A DNA stretch of 64,000 nt, from assembly GCA_027449865.1 (NCBI GenBank), contig DAIDKV010000097.1:95531-159530 (forward strand), in the 5' to 3' direction. Made by a program: the position numbers and the translations under genes. Below are positions 27,537-35,217 of the stretch, in pieces (the stretch's first letter is position 1; each line of letters opens with the position of its first letter). The notes under the pieces are model-generated. The model did no database searches, was not told where the DNA came from, and saw only the letters and a list, made by a program, of their open reading frames with translations. The DNA comes from Planctomycetales bacterium. GTDB taxonomy: Bacteria > Planctomycetota > Planctomycetia > Isosphaerales > Isosphaeraceae.

Positions 27537-28661
27537 ATGACGACAGGATTGATGTTGACCGCTGCGCTGCTGGCCGTCCAGACCGGAGGGGGCGAGCCCC
27601 AGCCGGTCATCCTGAAGGCTGACCAGGCGGTCTACCGCCTGGCATGGAGGCCCGACGGCAAGGAGATCGCCGTCGTCGGGGTTGGTTTCGATCGGAAGGC
27701 GAAAGCGATGAAATGCACGCTCGCGTACTGGGACGCGGAGAAGCGGAAAGTCCGCCGGTCCCTCGACGTGGAGAGCACGATCCGGTTCGAATCGATTTCT
27801 TACTCCCCCGACGGGAAGATGCTCGCCGCCGCCGCCATGCGACCTGCGGGCAAGTTCGCCTATTCGGTGCGGTTGATCGACGCGGAAACGGGAGCGACGA
27901 GGAGGACAGTCCCGCTCCGGGGGAGCGTGCGGAGTGTGGCCTATTCGCCCGACGGCAAGGCGGTGGCGATCGGCGGGCAAGAGATCCCGAAGCAGCTCAC
28001 AGGAGTCCCGCTCGTCCGCACGGTGCAGCTCTGGGACGTCGAAAAGGAGAAGACGGCTCGAGAAATCCGGCAGGAACTCCGCATCGATGACCTCGATAAG
28101 TCCGGTCATCTCGATGGCCTCCGAGACCTCCGATTCTCACCCGACGGCAAGCTCCTAGCCGCCGCGGACGTCGATTTCCGCGTGCGATTGATCGACGTCC
28201 AGACCGGAGCCGTGCGGCAGGCGCTCGCGGGCCACACCGAGGTCATCCTCGGGCTCGCCTTCTCCCCGGATAGCAGGTGGCTGGCGACCGCCGGGTTTGA
28301 CGGGACAGCGAGGATCTGGGACGTGCAGACGGGCAAGGAGATCCGGACGCTGCAGGGGAATAAGGGCCAGGTCTGGAGGATCGACTTCTCCCCGGACGGT
28401 CGGTTCCTGGCCACGGGCGGCATCGTCGTCGCGGACGGTGCGGGGAGCGGTGAAGTGATTCTCTGGGATGCCCACTCCGGGCAGCCAAGGCGGACCTTGC
28501 CGGTCGAGAAGGGGAGCCTCGGGACACCGGCCTTCTCGCCGGACAACCAGGTCCTCGCCGTCGGTGTGGGGACAGAGCAAGGCGCCGGAGCGATTCAACT
28601 CTGGCCGCTCCGCGACCTCCTGCCGGAGCGTCGAGCGTCGAGCAAAGGAGGTAACCGATGA
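27537..28661 (+). CDS. Exported WD40-repeat protein (transposon cargo)
   Basis: 374 residues from the ATG at 27537, with GGAGA 8 nt upstream. A frame open further upstream is unlikely to be coding. The N-terminus MTTGLMLTAALLAVQ resembles a short signal peptide. At least six WD40/YVTN-type blades follow, with repeated cores of the type SPDGKxLAxA: SYSPDGKMLAAAAM, AYSPDGKAVAIGG, RFSPDGKLLAAAD, AFSPDSRWLATAG, DFSPDGRFLATGG, AFSPDNQVLAVG. Blades end in RLIDVQTGA or RIWDVQTGKE. It is a beta-propeller without an attached catalytic domain. It lies 260 bp after the anti-sigma gene and overlaps the next gene by 4 bp. It may act as a partner in sensing, but nothing proves it. Confidence 0.8.
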   Translation: MTTGLMLTAALLAVQTGGGEPQPVILKADQAVYRLAWRPDGKEIAVVGVGFDRKAKAMKCTLAYWDAEKRKVRRSLDVESTIRFESISYSPDGKMLAAAAMRPAGKFAYSVRLIDAETGATRRTVPLRGSVRSVAYSPDGKAVAIGGQEIPKQLTGVPLVRTVQLWDVEKEKTAREIRQELRIDDLDKSGHLDGLRDLRFSPDGKLLAAADVDFRVRLIDVQTGAVRQALAGHTEVILGLAFSPDSRWLATAGFDGTARIWDVQTGKEIRTLQGNKGQVWRIDFSPDGRFLATGGIVVADGAGSGEVILWDAHSGQPRRTLPVEKGSLGTPAFSPDNQVLAVGVGTEQGAGAIQLWPLRDLLPERRASSKGGNR

Positions 28662-30013
28662 GAATCCGATCGGTCTCTGCGCACATCCGGCTGGCCCTGG
28701 TGACCGCCCTGGGCATCCTTGGCCTGGGAAGGCCCGGGGTGGCGCAGGTCGCCGAGCCGGCCGCGAGGATCACCGTCGGGCCGGCGACGCAGGTGAGCAA
28801 GGCTCATGAGAAGCGGCCGCACGCCGAGGTGATCCTCGCCGCCGAACCCGGCGAACGCGGTCGTCTGCTGGCCGGCTCGATGGTTCTGGACCTGGGAACG
28901 GGAAGCTCCGTGGTTGCCTACGCGTCCAGCGACGGCGGAAAGACATGGGGACTGGCTCTCGAGAAGAAGGCTGAGAAAGGGGGACCCTCTTACTTCGACC
29001 CGGCCGTTGCCTTCGATCCGGACGGGGTGGCCTACTTCGCAGCCTATAGACCCGGCCTCGAAACCGACGTGCGACGCATGCCCCAACCCGCCCTGGAGAT
29101 CACTTCCTCCCGCGATGGCGGCCGCACATGGGCGGCGCCCTTTGTCGCCGAGAATCGTGCGGACCGTCCCTTTCTTGTCGTGGACTGCACCAATGGTCGG
29201 TTTCGAGGCCGGGTCTATTGCACCGGGACTTCCGGGGGGCTTGTCGTTTGGCGGTCACGCGACGGGGCCAGGACTTTCAATCCGCCCACCCGCCTGGCCT
29301 GCAAGGGCTCCACTCAAGGAAGGACCTTCGGCCAAGGCGTGGTGCTCTCCGACGGCACGCTCGTCGTGCCGTATCGCGTGCTGACCAAGGCGACCGACCA
29401 GCAATGGTCGCTCCGGGTCCAGAGGTCGGACCAGGGCGGGGAGTCTTTTCTCGGGGAGCAGTCCCTGCGCGACTACCGCGCGGGCGTCGGTGACCTCCCC
29501 ATCATGGCGGTGGACCAGGGGAGCGGTGCCTTCAGGGACCGCCTGTACCTGGTTTGGTCCGAGCGGACCGAGGCCGGGCTGCGCGTCATGCTGACGCTTT
29601 CCAAGGACAAGGGGGTGAATTGGTCTGAGCCTACGGCCCTCAGCGATGAGGCCGGCGTTGCCGGGGGAGAGGAAGCAGCCAGGCGCCGCGCCTTCCTGCC
29701 GTCGGTCGCGGTGAACCGGGCGGGCGTCGTCGCCGTCTCATGGTACGACGGCACGCTCCGCGGAGGGACGCTCCGCAGCCACGTCCGCCTCCGGGCCTCA
29801 CTCGACGGCGGGGACACCTGGCTGCCGAGCGTCCACGTCACCGAGTTCGTCGGCCAAGGCGACCCCGAGGTGGCATCGACGCCGGGTTCCGAGAGCTGGT
29901 TAGGCGACACGGCGGGCCTGGCGGCCGACGCCTCGGGCGGGTTTCACCCGCTGTGGATCGACAACCGAACTGGAACGAGACAGGTGTTCACAACCACGGT
30001 GATTATCAAATAG
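28658..30013 (+). CDS. Secreted BNR/sialidase-fold protein (transposon cargo)
   Basis: 451 residues. A very strong ribosome site (AAAGGAGGTAACCG) precedes the ATG, which overlaps the WD40 gene's stop. A signal peptide is clear (LALVTALGILGLGRPGVAQ, residues ~12-30). The body is a six-bladed sialidase-like propeller with Asp-box motifs: SSDGGKTWG, SRDGGRTWA, SRDGARTFN, SKDKGVNWS and SLDGGDTWL. A catalytic Arg triad of true sialidases cannot be confirmed by eye, so I call it sialidase-fold and not sialidase. It is the last cargo gene and stops about 120 bp before the right inverted repeat. Its coupling to the WD40 gene implies a common function outside the cytoplasm. Confidence 0.8.
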   Translation: MRIRSVSAHIRLALVTALGILGLGRPGVAQVAEPAARITVGPATQVSKAHEKRPHAEVILAAEPGERGRLLAGSMVLDLGTGSSVVAYASSDGGKTWGLALEKKAEKGGPSYFDPAVAFDPDGVAYFAAYRPGLETDVRRMPQPALEITSSRDGGRTWAAPFVAENRADRPFLVVDCTNGRFRGRVYCTGTSGGLVVWRSRDGARTFNPPTRLACKGSTQGRTFGQGVVLSDGTLVVPYRVLTKATDQQWSLRVQRSDQGGESFLGEQSLRDYRAGVGDLPIMAVDQGSGAFRDRLYLVWSERTEAGLRVMLTLSKDKGVNWSEPTALSDEAGVAGGEEAARRRAFLPSVAVNRAGVVAVSWYDGTLRGGTLRSHVRLRASLDGGDTWLPSVHVTEFVGQGDPEVASTPGSESWLGDTAGLAADASGGFHPLWIDNRTGTRQVFTTTVIIK

Positions 30014-30133
30014 ATGAAAATCGGCACTCTCTTTTCGGACCTCGCTCAGGAGGGTGGCTCGCACGTCCAAGGGGCCGGCGTCCAGCACAACCCGAACCCC
30101 GAAGGTCCAGCGACCTGCGGGCACCAGGAGGGC

Positions 30134-30172
30134 CTTGCGCCGGTTTTTGTGGTTCATTGCTACTCACGGGCC
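30134..30172. repeat. Right terminal inverted repeat of the Tn3-family element
   Basis: Read inward from 30172 it shares GG, CGTGAGTAGCAATG and AAAACCGGCGCAAG with the left end, with differences only at positions 3-4, in four bases after AATG, and one extra A. It ends exactly at the 5-bp duplication. Confidence 0.9.
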
Positions 30173-30177
30173 TCACT
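30173..30177. repeat. Right copy of 5-bp target-site duplication (TCACT)
   Basis: Identical to 21192-21196. The first three bases are the stop codon (TGA on the minus strand) of the gene at 30173-30817, so the duplication preserved that gene's end. Confidence 0.85.
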
Positions 30178-30817
30178 GGGCGATCGAGAGGTTCACCGAT
30201 CGGGAGGTGGAGTCGGTCGCGACGAGTTGGCCTCCGCTGTAGTAGCGGACCTGGGTGAGCGTCATCTGCGTGACGCGGTTGGACTGCCAGCCGACGCCGG
30301 AGTTGCCGACCGAGGTCGTGGGGCTGTAGCTGGCCAGCGAGCTGACCTGGGCGGTGAAGGTCAGCGCTGGGAATCCTTGCGCCTGGCCAAAGGTGCCCCA
30401 GGTTGTCGACTGTCCGTTGACCACCTGATAGGTCAAGGTATTCGAGGAGGTCAGGCTGAGCCGCTGCGTCCAGGTGATCGTTTCACCGGTCGTCTGGAGG
30501 AGATCATCACCCTGAGAGGCGTAGGAGAGGACGGTGGCACCCGAGTAGACCTTCGCCTGGAGGCCGCCCGAGAGGAACGACGGGTAATCGACATAGTTCA
30601 GGTCGAAGGCGACGAACGGGGTCGAGCCGTCAGAGACCGGGCTCATGCAAGTGGTGATCTGCGGGCCGACCTCGTCGGGGTTGGGCGTCCCGATCACGAG
30701 GGACCAGTCCTCCTCGATCTGGTCGATGACGGCGGTGGAGGTCTGTCCCCGTCCGATCGAGCCGGCCAGGGCGATCAGGAGAATCAGGGTCGCGCACGGA
30801 ATGGTTCGGCGTCGCAT
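30173..30817 (-). CDS. Exported protein of unknown function in a TadE/TadG operon
   Basis: 214 residues with a signal peptide (IPCATLILLIALAGSIGRGQT, residues ~5-25) and a Ser/Thr-rich beta-type body (SSNTLTYQVVNGQSTTWGTF; VTQMTLTQVRYYSGGQLVAT). No motif for enzymatic activity is visible. It is the third gene after TadE- and TadG-like genes, 33 bp downstream, so it likely works with that pilus or export system. Its TGA lies inside the target duplication of the Tn3-family element. The protein is therefore unbroken, but its native downstream region now lies beyond 21192. GAGGAG is 12 nt before the ATG. Confidence 0.65.
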   Translation of the reverse strand: MRRRTIPCATLILLIALAGSIGRGQTSTAVIDQIEEDWSLVIGTPNPDEVGPQITTCMSPVSDGSTPFVAFDLNYVDYPSFLSGGLQAKVYSGATVLSYASQGDDLLQTTGETITWTQRLSLTSSNTLTYQVVNGQSTTWGTFGQAQGFPALTFTAQVSSLASYSPTTSVGNSGVGWQSNRVTQMTLTQVRYYSGGQLVATDSTSRSVNLSIAQ

Positions 30818-30850
30818 GGTAGGTCAATCTCCTCACGCGGACGGCGGTCC

Positions 30851-32026
30851 TCATCGCGTCAGTTGTACCGAAATCAGCCCGCCCGAGGTCCACGACTGCG
30901 CCGTGCCCGCGATCGCGGTCGCGTCGTTGAGGAGGCAAGGTTGTATGATCACGTACTTGGGATTTCCCTGGAAGCTCACGCTCAGAATCCGGGCGGGCTG
31001 GAACGCGATCACACGATACCAGGCGTTGTTGCCGTTACCGCCGGCCTCGTCGTAGATCGGGACGGCCACCGGCTTGCCGATGATGCTGTTCAGGGCGCTC
31101 TTGATCCCCGCGCTGATGCCGGGATTTCCCGAAAAAATGATCGAGGGGGGCGACTGGGTCGCGTCGAGCTGGATCGTGTTGTTCGGATAGGTCGCAAGCT
31201 GCCCCGGCGTGATGCCGTACTGGATCTGAGCCGCGAGGGTCGAGGTGCTGTTGTTCGACACGCCGACCTTGATGGTCCCCCAGTTGCCGGGCGACCCGCT
31301 GCTGACGGGGTAGAGTTGCGACTCGTAGATCCCGTCAGGTCCCGAGGTCACCTGTCCGGTTGATGGATTATAGGTATACTGATCGGTTGAGAGGCCGTCC
31401 ATCATCTCCTGCCAGGTTGCGGAGTCAAGGACGATGGGGAGCAGGTTGGCATTCAGTGAGCCGACGGCCTGGAAACCGTTGATGGAATAGGGGAGGGCTG
31501 TCGCGGTGCTCGAGACCGAGATGTTGGTTCCCTTGAAGCCCATGAGCTGAGCGAAGACGGTCGGGACGGGGCCGCCGTGGGTCGTGTCGCGGAGGAGGTT
31601 CACCTGGACCGAGTTGAACAACGACGCCGCGGTCGAGGAGGAGTAGAGCGTCGAGTTGGGGTTGGTCGGATCGAGGTAGCCGACCATGATCTGGCCGCCG
31701 GCCTGGTTCGAGGTATTGGAGTGGATCACCGGTGCCATGCCGATGACGGTATTGGCGGTCCCCAGCGCGATGGCCTGGGTGTTCGCCGCGGCGATCTCAT
31801 TGGTGAGGCTTGTGGCGCCACGGACGCGGTACTCGTCGGCCAGTTGCCAGGCGCCGGCCAGGGCGGCGGCGTCGGCGGCCGTGCTCATCTGAGAACGGGC
31901 AACGGCGATCACCGCCGTATCGGTCGATAGAGCCGCGAAGCCGATGAACGCCGGGAGGAGCGCCGCGGCGATCACGGCGGCGGTTCCCCTGCGTTCGACG
32001 AGGGCATGTCGAATCCGGGGGTTCAT
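30851..32026 (-). CDS. TadG-like protein (Flp pilus assembly, Tad N-terminal domain)
   Basis: 391 residues. The N-terminus RRGTAAVIAAALLPAFIGFA then STDTAVIAVARSQMSTAADA is the hallmark of TadG/Tad-domain proteins: a membrane helix at about residues 13-35 followed by a helix that ends in AADAAALAGA. The remaining ~330 residues are exported and rich in Ser, Thr and Asn, with no von Willebrand domain that I can recognise. GGGAG precedes the ATG by 10 nt. The TadE-like gene lies 56 bp upstream. Family knowledge: such minor pseudopilin-like proteins act in tight-adherence (Tad) pili; the ATPase and secretin genes are not in the window. Confidence 0.8.
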   Translation of the reverse strand: MNPRIRHALVERRGTAAVIAAALLPAFIGFAALSTDTAVIAVARSQMSTAADAAALAGAWQLADEYRVRGATSLTNEIAAANTQAIALGTANTVIGMAPVIHSNTSNQAGGQIMVGYLDPTNPNSTLYSSSTAASLFNSVQVNLLRDTTHGGPVPTVFAQLMGFKGTNISVSSTATALPYSINGFQAVGSLNANLLPIVLDSATWQEMMDGLSTDQYTYNPSTGQVTSGPDGIYESQLYPVSSGSPGNWGTIKVGVSNNSTSTLAAQIQYGITPGQLATYPNNTIQLDATQSPPSIIFSGNPGISAGIKSALNSIIGKPVAVPIYDEAGGNGNNAWYRVIAFQPARILSVSFQGNPKYVIIQPCLLNDATAIAGTAQSWTSGGLISVQLTR

Positions 32027-32082
32027 GGTGGTTTCACTCCCAGCGCGAGGATCGGGCCCGGCCGACGACCGGGCTCTCGGAA

Positions 32083-32502
32083 TCAGGGTTTCTCGCTACT
32101 CATCGTCGCCGAGGAGCTCACGGTGGCGTTGCTGAAGAAGGTCGAGATCTTCAACCAGGAGACCTGGCTGTACGGCACGCTCAGGCTCACCGTGATCGGC
32201 GTGCCGGCCGGGGCCGACGTCCAGGTATAAGACGACGAGCAGGTCGGAGTCACCGTCCCGACCGAGATCCCCGAGCCAGCCAGGACATCGTCGACATGCT
32301 GCTGGACGTCGGCCTGCGTCATACCGTCCAGCACCGCGACCCGGCATCCCTCGCGGGCGGCCGTGGTCAGGAGCTGGGCCACCATCCCCAGCCGGGCCGC
32401 CTCGATCATCCCCAGAAGCAGGGTGATCAACACCGGGGCGATTAGTGCCATCTCCACGGCGCTGGCGCCCCGGCGTTCATTGTGCCTGGATCGTATCCTC
32501 AT
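32083..32502 (-). CDS. TadE-like pseudopilin
   Basis: 139 residues starting MRIRSRHNERRGASAVEMAL, followed by a hydrophobic helix (IAPVLITLLLGMIEAARLGM, residues ~20-40). RRGASAVEMAL is the canonical TadE signature, with the conserved Glu five residues into the mature protein. The C-terminal part is a small Ser/Thr-rich beta region with two Cys residues. It is the first gene of the three-gene unit 32502-30173 on the minus strand. It probably assembles with the TadG-like protein in the envelope. Confidence 0.85.
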   Translation of the reverse strand: MRIRSRHNERRGASAVEMALIAPVLITLLLGMIEAARLGMVAQLLTTAAREGCRVAVLDGMTQADVQQHVDDVLAGSGISVGTVTPTCSSSYTWTSAPAGTPITVSLSVPYSQVSWLKISTFFSNATVSSSATMSSEKP

Positions 32503-32665
32503 CGCACGTACCCCAACCTTCCCCGCCTATGGTCCGGTCCCCCTTTTTTCGTTCGGGGCGCCCGGCTATGGTGGGTTCTATTCCAATCCTAGCTCACCGG
32601 ATCGGGTGTGCTTTGTTGCGGGGCTGTTGATGCAAAAGGGGGACAATGCGTTGCGATCCGGCCTC

Positions 32666-33925
32666 TCATGAGGAGAGATGGAACTCCGCCGGGCTCTCCG
32701 ATTGACGGCGCCTCGACCCGCGGCCATCCCGGCGATTGGCCCAGATTGCGATTCCGATCGTGGCCCCGATCAGCAGAGCCAGGCTGCCGACGATCAGGGA
32801 GAGGGCGAGAAGAGCCCGTCTTTTCTGCCAGGACGCAAACGCCTGAGGAACCGACGTTGACGGCAGCCTTGGCGGGGCGGATTCGATGTAGCCGTCCCAG
32901 AAGCGTGGGTCGGTATCGGGGTGGCGGCCCTGCTTCAGCCGCTCCAGCAGGAAGGCGGTTCGGGCGGTCTGCCAGGCCTCAGCCTCAGCGCGGAGTCCCA
33001 CGAAGGCCGGGGCGAGCAGTTCCTCGGCCTTGACGAAGTTGGGCCTTCGGAGCATCTCCTTCAGGGCCTCGCCTTTCGGGGCGTCGGGGAGCATTGCGCC
33101 CTTCCCGGCGTCGATCAGCTCCCGGCATCGCAGCCAGGCGAGATACGCGAGCGTATTGCGACCCCCCTCCCGACCGCGCTCGAACCCGGTCGAGTCGCGC
33201 TGGAGGGCGACGTTCAGCGCGTGGAAGACGTCGATACTCTCCCAGGCGTTTCCCAGGACGATCAGCCCCGAGAGCCCGCGGACGGCGTCGCGCGCCTGCT
33301 CCGGGCTGGTGGCCTGGCCGTAGTCGTCGTCGAAGCTCCATCCGAGGAGGTTGGGCAGGTCGAATCCCGGCTGGACCATCGGCGGGGCGATGATCCAGTC
33401 GAGGGCGCGTAACTGGTACTTCTCGCGGCCGAAGTGGGCGTCTGGGTTGATCGCGAGGGCCTGGGCGATTTCCTCGCGCGCGGCCTTCACCTCGTCGAGC
33501 CTCGACCGCTCGGCCCCTCGCCGTATCCAACGGTGGACGAGGAAGGTGCCGAGGTTCGCGTGATACCGGTAGAGGTGTTCCTTGACCGCTGGAGCCTCGG
33601 GATCAAGAGGCGGAATGGGCATCCGCGCGCGTTTCTTCTCCATCCAGCCGATCGCCTCGTCGCCCCGGCCAAGGCGGTCGCAGGCGACGCCGGCGTCGTC
33701 GTAGGCGCCGAGGTCGTCGGGATGCTTTTCGATCCGGGCCGAGACGCGTTCCAGGCGCATCTCGTAGAATAGCGGCGGATTCCTGGCGAACCGCCCGGTC
33801 AGGACCGCAACGACCTCGGGCAACCCCTTCGCCTCGTCGGCGGGCGTATCGCGGTCCCAGAGGCAGGCGGCGGCCGAGAGGGGCAGGCCGAGCAGCAAGG
33901 CCATCGCCGTGAGCGTGCGTCTCAT
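32666..33925 (-). CDS. TPR-type membrane protein with CLWDRDT segment
   Basis: 419 residues from the ATG at 33925, with GGAGA 8 nt upstream; the frame is open further upstream without conservation. It starts with a signal sequence (MRRTLTAMALLLGLPLSAAA) ending at Cys21, a possible but weak lipobox. It is followed by LWDRDTPADEAKGLPEVV, a segment I associate with planctomycete TPR proteins. Helix pairs with TPR spacing occur at about residues 55-100 and 135-175 (LGAYDDAGVACDRLGRGDEA). A membrane helix near the C-terminus (LALSLIVGSLALLIGATIGI, about 370-392) is followed by an Arg-rich tail. The function is unknown; protein-protein interaction at the membrane is likely. It is divergent from anmK. 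Confidence 0.7.
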   Translation of the reverse strand: MRRTLTAMALLLGLPLSAAACLWDRDTPADEAKGLPEVVAVLTGRFARNPPLFYEMRLERVSARIEKHPDDLGAYDDAGVACDRLGRGDEAIGWMEKKRARMPIPPLDPEAPAVKEHLYRYHANLGTFLVHRWIRRGAERSRLDEVKAAREEIAQALAINPDAHFGREKYQLRALDWIIAPPMVQPGFDLPNLLGWSFDDDYGQATSPEQARDAVRGLSGLIVLGNAWESIDVFHALNVALQRDSTGFERGREGGRNTLAYLAWLRCRELIDAGKGAMLPDAPKGEALKEMLRRPNFVKAEELLAPAFVGLRAEAEAWQTARTAFLLERLKQGRHPDTDPRFWDGYIESAPPRLPSTSVPQAFASWQKRRALLALSLIVGSLALLIGATIGIAIWANRRDGRGSRRRQSESPAEFHLSS

Positions 33926-34007
33926 GACCGGTTCTCCGAGGGAAATGGGACTTCTCGACATCCTACGCCCGCCCTTCGACAGTTGACAGAGGGAGTCGTC
34001 CGATTCG

Positions 34008-35186
34008 ATGATCCACCCAATGGCCGACCTGCTCGAGCGTGCTCGGAAACCCGATCGGATTGTGGTCGGGCTGATGTCCGGGACGAGCGCCGACTCCATC
34101 GACGTGGCGGTTTGCCGGATCTCGGGGCAGGGGGGCGCGGTGGAGGTTCGGCTACTGGAGTATCGGGAGCATCCTCACGATCCCGAGGTCCGTCGACGGG
34201 TCATCGACCTGGCCGGCCTCGATGTCCGGGGTGTCGCCGAGCTGCACGCGAGGATTGGCGAGGCGTTCGCCGAGGCGGCCCTGGAGGCGATCGCGGCGGC
34301 CGGGCTGTCGGCGGCTGACGTTGATGTGATTGGCTCGCACGGCCAGACGATCTACCATCACAGCGGCATTGCCGGCGCGATCCGGGCGACGCTTCAGCTT
34401 GGCGACGGCGACCGGATCGCGGTCCGGACGGGTTGTTTCGTGGTCTCGGATTTCCGGGCCCGCGATGTCGCGGCTGGCGGCGAGGGGGCGCCGCTCTCGC
34501 CGATTGCCGACGCGGTTCTCTTCAGGAGTTCTGAAGGCTCGCGACGTCGGGCGATTCTGAACCTGGGTGGGATCGCCAATCTGACCGTACTCGGCGAGGA
34601 TCCCTCGCGCACGTTCGGCTTCGACACGGGCCCGGCGAACGCTCCACTCGACCGACTGGCGCGGCGGATCTCCGGCGGATCGCTCGACTGCGACCGCGAC
34701 GGCCAGATCGCGCGCTCCGGACGGGTCGACGAGCGATGGCTCGAGAAGCGGCTCGCTCGCGACCCGTTCCCGCACAGGATGCCGCCCAAATCGACGGGTT
34801 TCGAGATGTACGGTGATGCGTTTGTGGATGGGCTGGCGGCCGATTGGGGAGGGACTCAGGCCGATCTGATGGCGACGCTTGTCGAGCTGGTCGCGCGAAC
34901 GGTGGCGATCGGCGTTGGGCAGTGCGCACAAAAGGGCGCGCCGGTGGACGAGCTGATCGCGGCCGGCGGCGGGGTGCGTAACCCGGCGTTGATGGAGCGG
35001 ATTGCCGAGGCGGTCGGGCCGATCCCGGTCCGGCGGTCGGACGAGGTTGGGGTGCCGTCGGACGCTCGCGAGGCGATGGCGTTCGCGGCCCTGGCCGACA
35101 TGACCGTCCGGGGCGAGCCGGCGATGCTCCCGCCCGTCACCGGCGCCCGATCGCCGAAACTGCTGGGGAAACTCTCGTTCCCCTGA
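34008..35186 (+). CDS. anmK: Anhydro-N-acetylmuramic acid kinase
   Basis: Cytoplasmic enzyme that opens and phosphorylates 1,6-anhydroMurNAc to MurNAc-6-phosphate, the substrate of MurQ. 392 residues, normal for AnmK. The signature GLMSGTSADSIDVA is at residues 21-34, DVIGSHGQTIYHH near 105, and the ATPase-fold segments ILNLGGIANLTVL and FGFDTGPANAPLD near 180-215. AAGGGVRNPALMERI and the C-terminal EAMAFAALADMTVRGEP are typical. Start at 34008; a Met at 34020 is also possible. MurQ and a BadF-type sugar kinase are encoded 14-17 kb away. No operon partner. Confidence 0.92.
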   Translation: MIHPMADLLERARKPDRIVVGLMSGTSADSIDVAVCRISGQGGAVEVRLLEYREHPHDPEVRRRVIDLAGLDVRGVAELHARIGEAFAEAALEAIAAAGLSAADVDVIGSHGQTIYHHSGIAGAIRATLQLGDGDRIAVRTGCFVVSDFRARDVAAGGEGAPLSPIADAVLFRSSEGSRRRAILNLGGIANLTVLGEDPSRTFGFDTGPANAPLDRLARRISGGSLDCDRDGQIARSGRVDERWLEKRLARDPFPHRMPPKSTGFEMYGDAFVDGLAADWGGTQADLMATLVELVARTVAIGVGQCAQKGAPVDELIAAGGGVRNPALMERIAEAVGPIPVRRSDEVGVPSDAREAMAFAALADMTVRGEPAMLPPVTGARSPKLLGKLSFP

Positions 35187-35217
35187 GCGGCGGACGGAGA
35201 TCGGTCGTGAACCGGAC

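Larger units (their letters stand above)
21197..30172. mobile_element. Tn3-family transposon (8,976 bp) carrying a sigma/anti-sigma/WD40/BNR cassette
   Basis: Both ends were located from the sequence: a 38-bp inverted repeat at 21197-21234 and a 39-bp one at 30134-30172, flanked by the same 5 bp TCACT. It contains a degraded tnpA (21240-24056), a divergent serine resolvase gene (24274-24861) with a likely res region between them, and four co-directed cargo genes (25238-30013). No other transposase is inside. The right end lies against the stop codon of the gene at 30173-30817. Because tnpA is broken, the element probably cannot move unless a related transposase acts in trans, while the resolvase could still recombine cointegrates. 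Confidence 0.92.

Noticed and set aside
28658..30013. Calling the BNR protein a functional sialidase
   Set aside because: Asp boxes show the fold only; I could not confirm the Arg triad and catalytic Asp/Tyr/Glu by eye.
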